In this document: piece after piece, positions 29,139 through 32,845 of the stretch
How the letters are laid out: the number at the start of each line of letters is the position of its first letter
Numbering within the stretch: position 1 is the stretch's first letter
NCBI GenBank assembly: GCA_026260175.1
Contig: JAKCWW010002924.1
Location: 2,501-35,345, forward strand
Length of the DNA stretch: 32,845 nucleotides
From: Reticulitermes lucifugus
Lineage: Eukaryota > Arthropoda > Insecta > Blattodea > Rhinotermitidae
Direction of reading: 5' to 3'
Translations under genes and position numbers: made by a program
Notes under the pieces: generated by a model
Seen by the model: only the letters and a program-made list of their open reading frames with translations
What the model was told of the DNA's origin: nothing
Databases searched by the model: none

Positions 29139-29639
29139 CTTGGTATAGCAGAAAAAAAATAATGGATAGGGTCTACATGTTCAGGGCATTTGAAAGTATG
29201 TTATGTTACAAAGTACCATGTCAAGACGTCACTTGAAGGAGAAGCAGGAACAATCTCAAGCCTTTCAGAGAAACTCACTGTCCATGTGTCCAATACACTC
29301 TTTTAATATGAAAACTTGTGGAGATGGTGGTAGTTTGGAAATGACTGGGAAGACATAACAACTGCAGCCAGTGGTGAGGTATGAAATAAATACACAATTT
29401 GGAATGCTCCATTATCATCGTCATTGTAGTGGCACAATATTACAAGCTAAAATACGGTACTTCCTCTTTTAAGTAATGTGACTGATGACAACCTATATCA
29501 CAATAATATCACAAATGATTACACACCACAGTTCAGGTACATAGGATTACATCAGCTATGTTCATTATAGGCCTGTGACACAACACACTGCACTTCTCTG
29601 TAAGGTGAGGCTTCAACTGAATAGTTAACAACAATTATG

Positions 29640-29830
29640 TAATTCGTGTGTAAGATTTCAGGCTTTCACCCAGCCACCTACCAGGGTACAATGTGATGTC
29701 ATAACCCAGAAGACAACAACATGAAGTATGTAATTCATTATGGTTTTTTGGTCAAGGGATTTGAACCAACTATTTGCAGTTCAGTTCAAGAATCCCTGAC
29801 AATAACTATAGTGACTACAAGGAACTTACT
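29640..29830 (-). mobile_element. SINE-like repeat with tRNA-like head, minus strand (copy 2)
   Basis: The + strand agggatttgaacc (about 29756-29768) is the complement of a near-perfect box B (GGTTCAAATCC). About 45 bases on, aactatagtgactac is the complement of a degenerate box A (GTAGTCACTATAGTT). The body toward lower positions matches the fragment at 24325-24435. Confidence 0.58.
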
Positions 29831-32580
29831 CTACATGTGACACTGATACTGGCTCAACCATTAGGTTTCCATGAAGTTTGATTTAGATGGTATCAAGAAG
29901 ACAAAAGGCACAGCCAAAACACAATCACAGAAAGAATATTTCCACTTTTAATACAGGCTTGCATATGAGCTATGTTTCATGCATAAGGACGAGGACTGGA
30001 AATTAGAAGTAAACATATGAACTAAAACAAAATGACATGGGACAGGAGCAGCTGTTGGGAATGTGTGCCGCTGTGGTCAGCCTTTGAAGTTCGATAAACT
30101 CATGCATGTAGTGCTCAGGGAGGTCACTGTTTTAAATACATGAGCTAGAAGGAGGGTAAATGGCAAATGGTTAAGAATTTGGAAGGATGTGGTCATGATG
30201 TGTTTTAAGTAACTATATTGATACTTATACAGAGAAAAACAGTGAAACAACAAAAACTCAGCCAGCAAGCCGATAATCCTGCTGCCATTCAAACTGTGTG
30301 CCGTCTCAATACCAAAAGATCACAACTACACCAAAGTACATGGTATCTGCACATTTGTAAGTGGCTAAATGAAGTTTTATTTGTTAAAGTAGGATAAAGA
30401 AAACTCGACAATTAACATCTCTACCTGCTCTCTACTCTCTCCTCACTCCTTACCATACATATATGCAAATTTACACCAATTTTAAGCTGTTTACTTTTCA
30501 TTTCAGAAACAGTTTCTTTTTTATTCACTTTTTTTTTTATCAAAACATACTGCACATAATAAACAAGTATACATAGGTGTACAAAGGACATTTTAATGAC
30601 CTACCATATTTATGACTGAAATTTAAAAATGATTGTATACTACCATGCTGGACCTACAGGGCAATCATCCCTACTTAACAGAACAGTAAGGTTAAATTTT
30701 GCGGGTACTTATCATTTAAACACGCGCAGAAGTTTTGTAACACTGAGCATCTGTATAAGCATAAATAAAATCCCTCCAAATTACATGTAGCTGAAGAATG
30801 GAACACATGCTGTCACATGTGAACTTTGGTTAATGTGTGGTGTGGAAATACACAGTGTCATCATTATCTGTGCTTAACTGGGGCCAGAAAAATGCCATTT
30901 ACAGCAAATACTCTTTGAGGCACGAATTCCTGCCCAAAACAAAAAATGTAAATATGTGTACAGTAACTTCTATATATAAACTAAGGGTCCACACAGCCTC
31001 TTCTCCCCACACATGCCCTCTTTTTTCGATGCTAAAATTTCCACCTGGGCCGGTTTTTTCAAATTTTCAGAAATGTCCGGTCTTTGAGCATTTGTTTCTT
31101 CTTTAAGATTTTGAATATTTTAATGGTACTAAAACTGCAAAAACAATATGTCTCCTACTTTTTCAAGAAATACATAATATTAGATTATCATTTTCCTAGT
31201 CAAGAAAACATGAGTTCAACAGCTGGTCATTGGAACATTTGGAAAACGGCACAGAAATTCTAAAAACTTGAACTTGGCGAAAAACATGCTTAAAGAATGT
31301 CTCACTCTGAATTTCATACCCACGGAATTTAAGGAACTACTAGCAGAGAAACACTGACAGGGACTTCTATTTAATAAAATAGTGACTATTTATAAGCCCT
31401 CTTTTCTAACTTTGTCACTTAAATATCCTCTTTATTACGGTCAGTAAGTGGAGAAATTTCCTCTTTTATTGTGATGGATATATGGCAACCCTAACATAAA
31501 TATTAATTAAATGTGGTTGCAAAAGATGTGTCATTGTGCTGACCTGCTAGCCCATTATGTTAAAGGCTCATCTTATTGCACTGCACAACTAACTACTCTG
31601 AAAACATTGGGTTTGTTCCCCGCCCCCACAGTTTTCAACCACGAGTGCATGCAACACATTATTTCTCTTTCCAAACATCAGTGTCAGACAATGAAGTATA
31701 ACTGTACCACAAACACTGAATACAATGAGTTATTACAAGACTTAACCGTTTTGTGTATTTTATAATGTAGTTAATTCAAAATACAATTAATTTGTAATTT
31801 GAAGATTGATTAGTAAACCTTCAATAATATTAAATATTATTTTCTGGACAATTTGCATAAAAATTTGTCTTGTTTGAAACAATGGGTAACCCTGTAACTC
31901 CACAGAATTGTGAAAGCAGCTGATCTTGAGCAATAGTCAACATTCAGGTACTGGTGGGCATTGTCTGACAGAAAACAACAAACTCCACACCCAGTGTGAC
32001 CTTTACACAGGCAACCAAAATGTGCTAAATGTACACCTAACTGAATTTCAGTTACATCTGCATCATGCTGGGAGTGGAGTCTATTGTTTCCTGTCATGGA
32101 CTGTACAGAGGACTGGCTACTGCCATTGTGTGCGAGTCATTCTGAAAAGTGCATTAATGTAGTAGTAACTGTGTGAGTGGCACCACTGCTGTTTACAGAA
32201 AGAGTAAACGCATGTCACATGTACTGCCCTAAAGTTAGGATGAGAAAGCAACTCTCATACATTTGAAAGTGCTGCAGCATTTTGTTTTGTATAATACTCA
32301 TTTTCTAGTCCATGCAGGGGATGAAATATGAATGAAAATAAAAGAAAATGATGAGGGCCAGGAATTGCAAGCCCATGTGGATGATACGTTTTTCAATGTC
32401 AACCAACTGAACCCAGCAACCGATAATCAAAAGACGAACTTCTGAAGGCCCTGGCTGCGACCACGATGCCAGTGATGTGGAGGGGGAATATGAAAAGGCA
32501 GAGGAAATGCAGTTGCTTTCAGTGTGGCCAGCTCACAAAGATTTGTATTGGCACTGTTGCTGCTAGACTCTGCCATTGAG
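29831..32580. other. No gene recognised; + strand rich in A and C in its first part
   Basis: The + strand is A/C-rich over about 29.9-30.4 kb, the reverse of the bias near 14-18 kb. TTTATT at 30520-30525 is an AATAAA on the minus strand. Bases about 30980-31496 contain unusual repeated phrases (ccctctttttt, cctcttttctaac, atcctctttattac, cctcttttattg) and end in tggcaaccctaa, which resembles a transposon terminus; this is not certain enough for a call. No coding gene is visible on either strand. Confidence 0.4.
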
Positions 32581-32810
32581 TTCAAGTGATGTCAAAGACA
32601 GAAGTGTCAAATCCATGGGTGAACTTAAAAGATTTTGTGTCAGAATTGTGTAAGAACATTCTGAAACAAACGTCCAGTGAGTCTTGTTTTAAGAAAAATG
32701 AACCAAGATCAACGTTTGACAAACAGGAATTATTGTTTGCTGACTTGCATTTTGATGTAAATTGTAATAAACTAAGCAGCAGGCATCTGCCTCGGTGGAC
32801 TAGTGGTTAG
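32418..32810 (+). other. Weak open frames of unknown nature
   Basis: A frame at 32586-32810 (about 74 codons) has a less AT-driven composition than other short frames here, and just upstream another frame, ending at TGA 32578-32580, contains KCSCFQCGQL, vaguely like a zinc knuckle. I recognise neither. The second half of the 3' frame runs into the SINE head that begins near 32788, so it is not an intact gene. It could be debris of a mobile element or an exon of a neighbouring gene. Confidence 0.2.
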
Positions 32811-32845
32811 CGTGCTCGCCACTGGACCCAAGGTTGCGGGTTCAA
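32788..32845 (+). mobile_element. tRNA-like SINE head, cut by the window end
   Basis: Box A TGGACTAGTGGTTAGCG starts at 32796 and box B begins GGGTTCAA at the last bases of the window. The 50 bases from box A to box B match the spacing of a tRNA such as tRNA-Glu, but the expected anticodon stem (ctcgc against cccaa) does not pair, so a SINE head is more likely than a working tRNA gene. Confidence 0.65.

Noticed and set aside
32796..32845. A true tRNA gene at the window end
   Set aside because: Box spacing is right, but the anticodon stem does not pair and the 3' half is outside the window; SINE head is more likely.

Overview
The window is invertebrate nuclear DNA: AT-rich, with GT-AG introns and many tRNA-derived short repeats. 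It holds one gene I recognise with confidence. The mix of repeats (several tRNA-headed SINE families, a decayed non-LTR retrotransposon tail, mariner-like and hAT-like remnants) suggests an insect with a large genome, perhaps a cockroach, termite or other polyneopteran. The taxon is inference; the window has no marker that fixes it.

Bases 565-11475 on the + strand carry a seven-exon gene for an RFX-family winged-helix transcription factor of the RFX5/RFX7 type. All six introns are GT-AG and the exon phases join into one reading frame of 1449 codons, close to the length I recall for vertebrate RFX7. The order is: disordered N-terminus, RFX5/7-type N-terminal helix, RFX DNA-binding domain, PxLPxL ankyrin-docking motif, second helical domain, charged coil, then a Ser/Pro/Thr-rich tail of 1063 residues encoded by one exon. 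Five introns carry transposable-element insertions.

Bases 11476 to the end hold no gene I can support. A 3' UTR with a poly(A) signal follows the stop codon. Beyond it are AT-rich DNA and mobile-element debris: a mariner-type transposase remnant (about 12.96-13.26 kb), SINE copies, a hAT-like MITE with 15-bp terminal inverted repeats (16.27-16.67 kb), a long palindrome interrupted by a 50-N assembly gap (18.96-19.78 kb), the broken end of a LINE ORF (20.7-21.1 kb), two copies of another short repeat, and a tRNA-like SINE head cut by the window end.

The most interesting observation is a set of three palindromic insertions (3284-3511, 18961-19778, 28908-29125) of different sequence but the same build. 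Each has a direct repeat of 12-14 bp on both sides, an asymmetric left end of about 30 nt, two inverted arms, and a right arm that abuts the direct repeat. In each arm lies a hairpin of the form TGARGATGG...TGAAA or CCGAAA, resembling a hammerhead-ribozyme core. This fits inverted pseudo-LTRs of Penelope-like retroelements reduced to RT-less remnants, or a non-autonomous family that uses the same mechanism.
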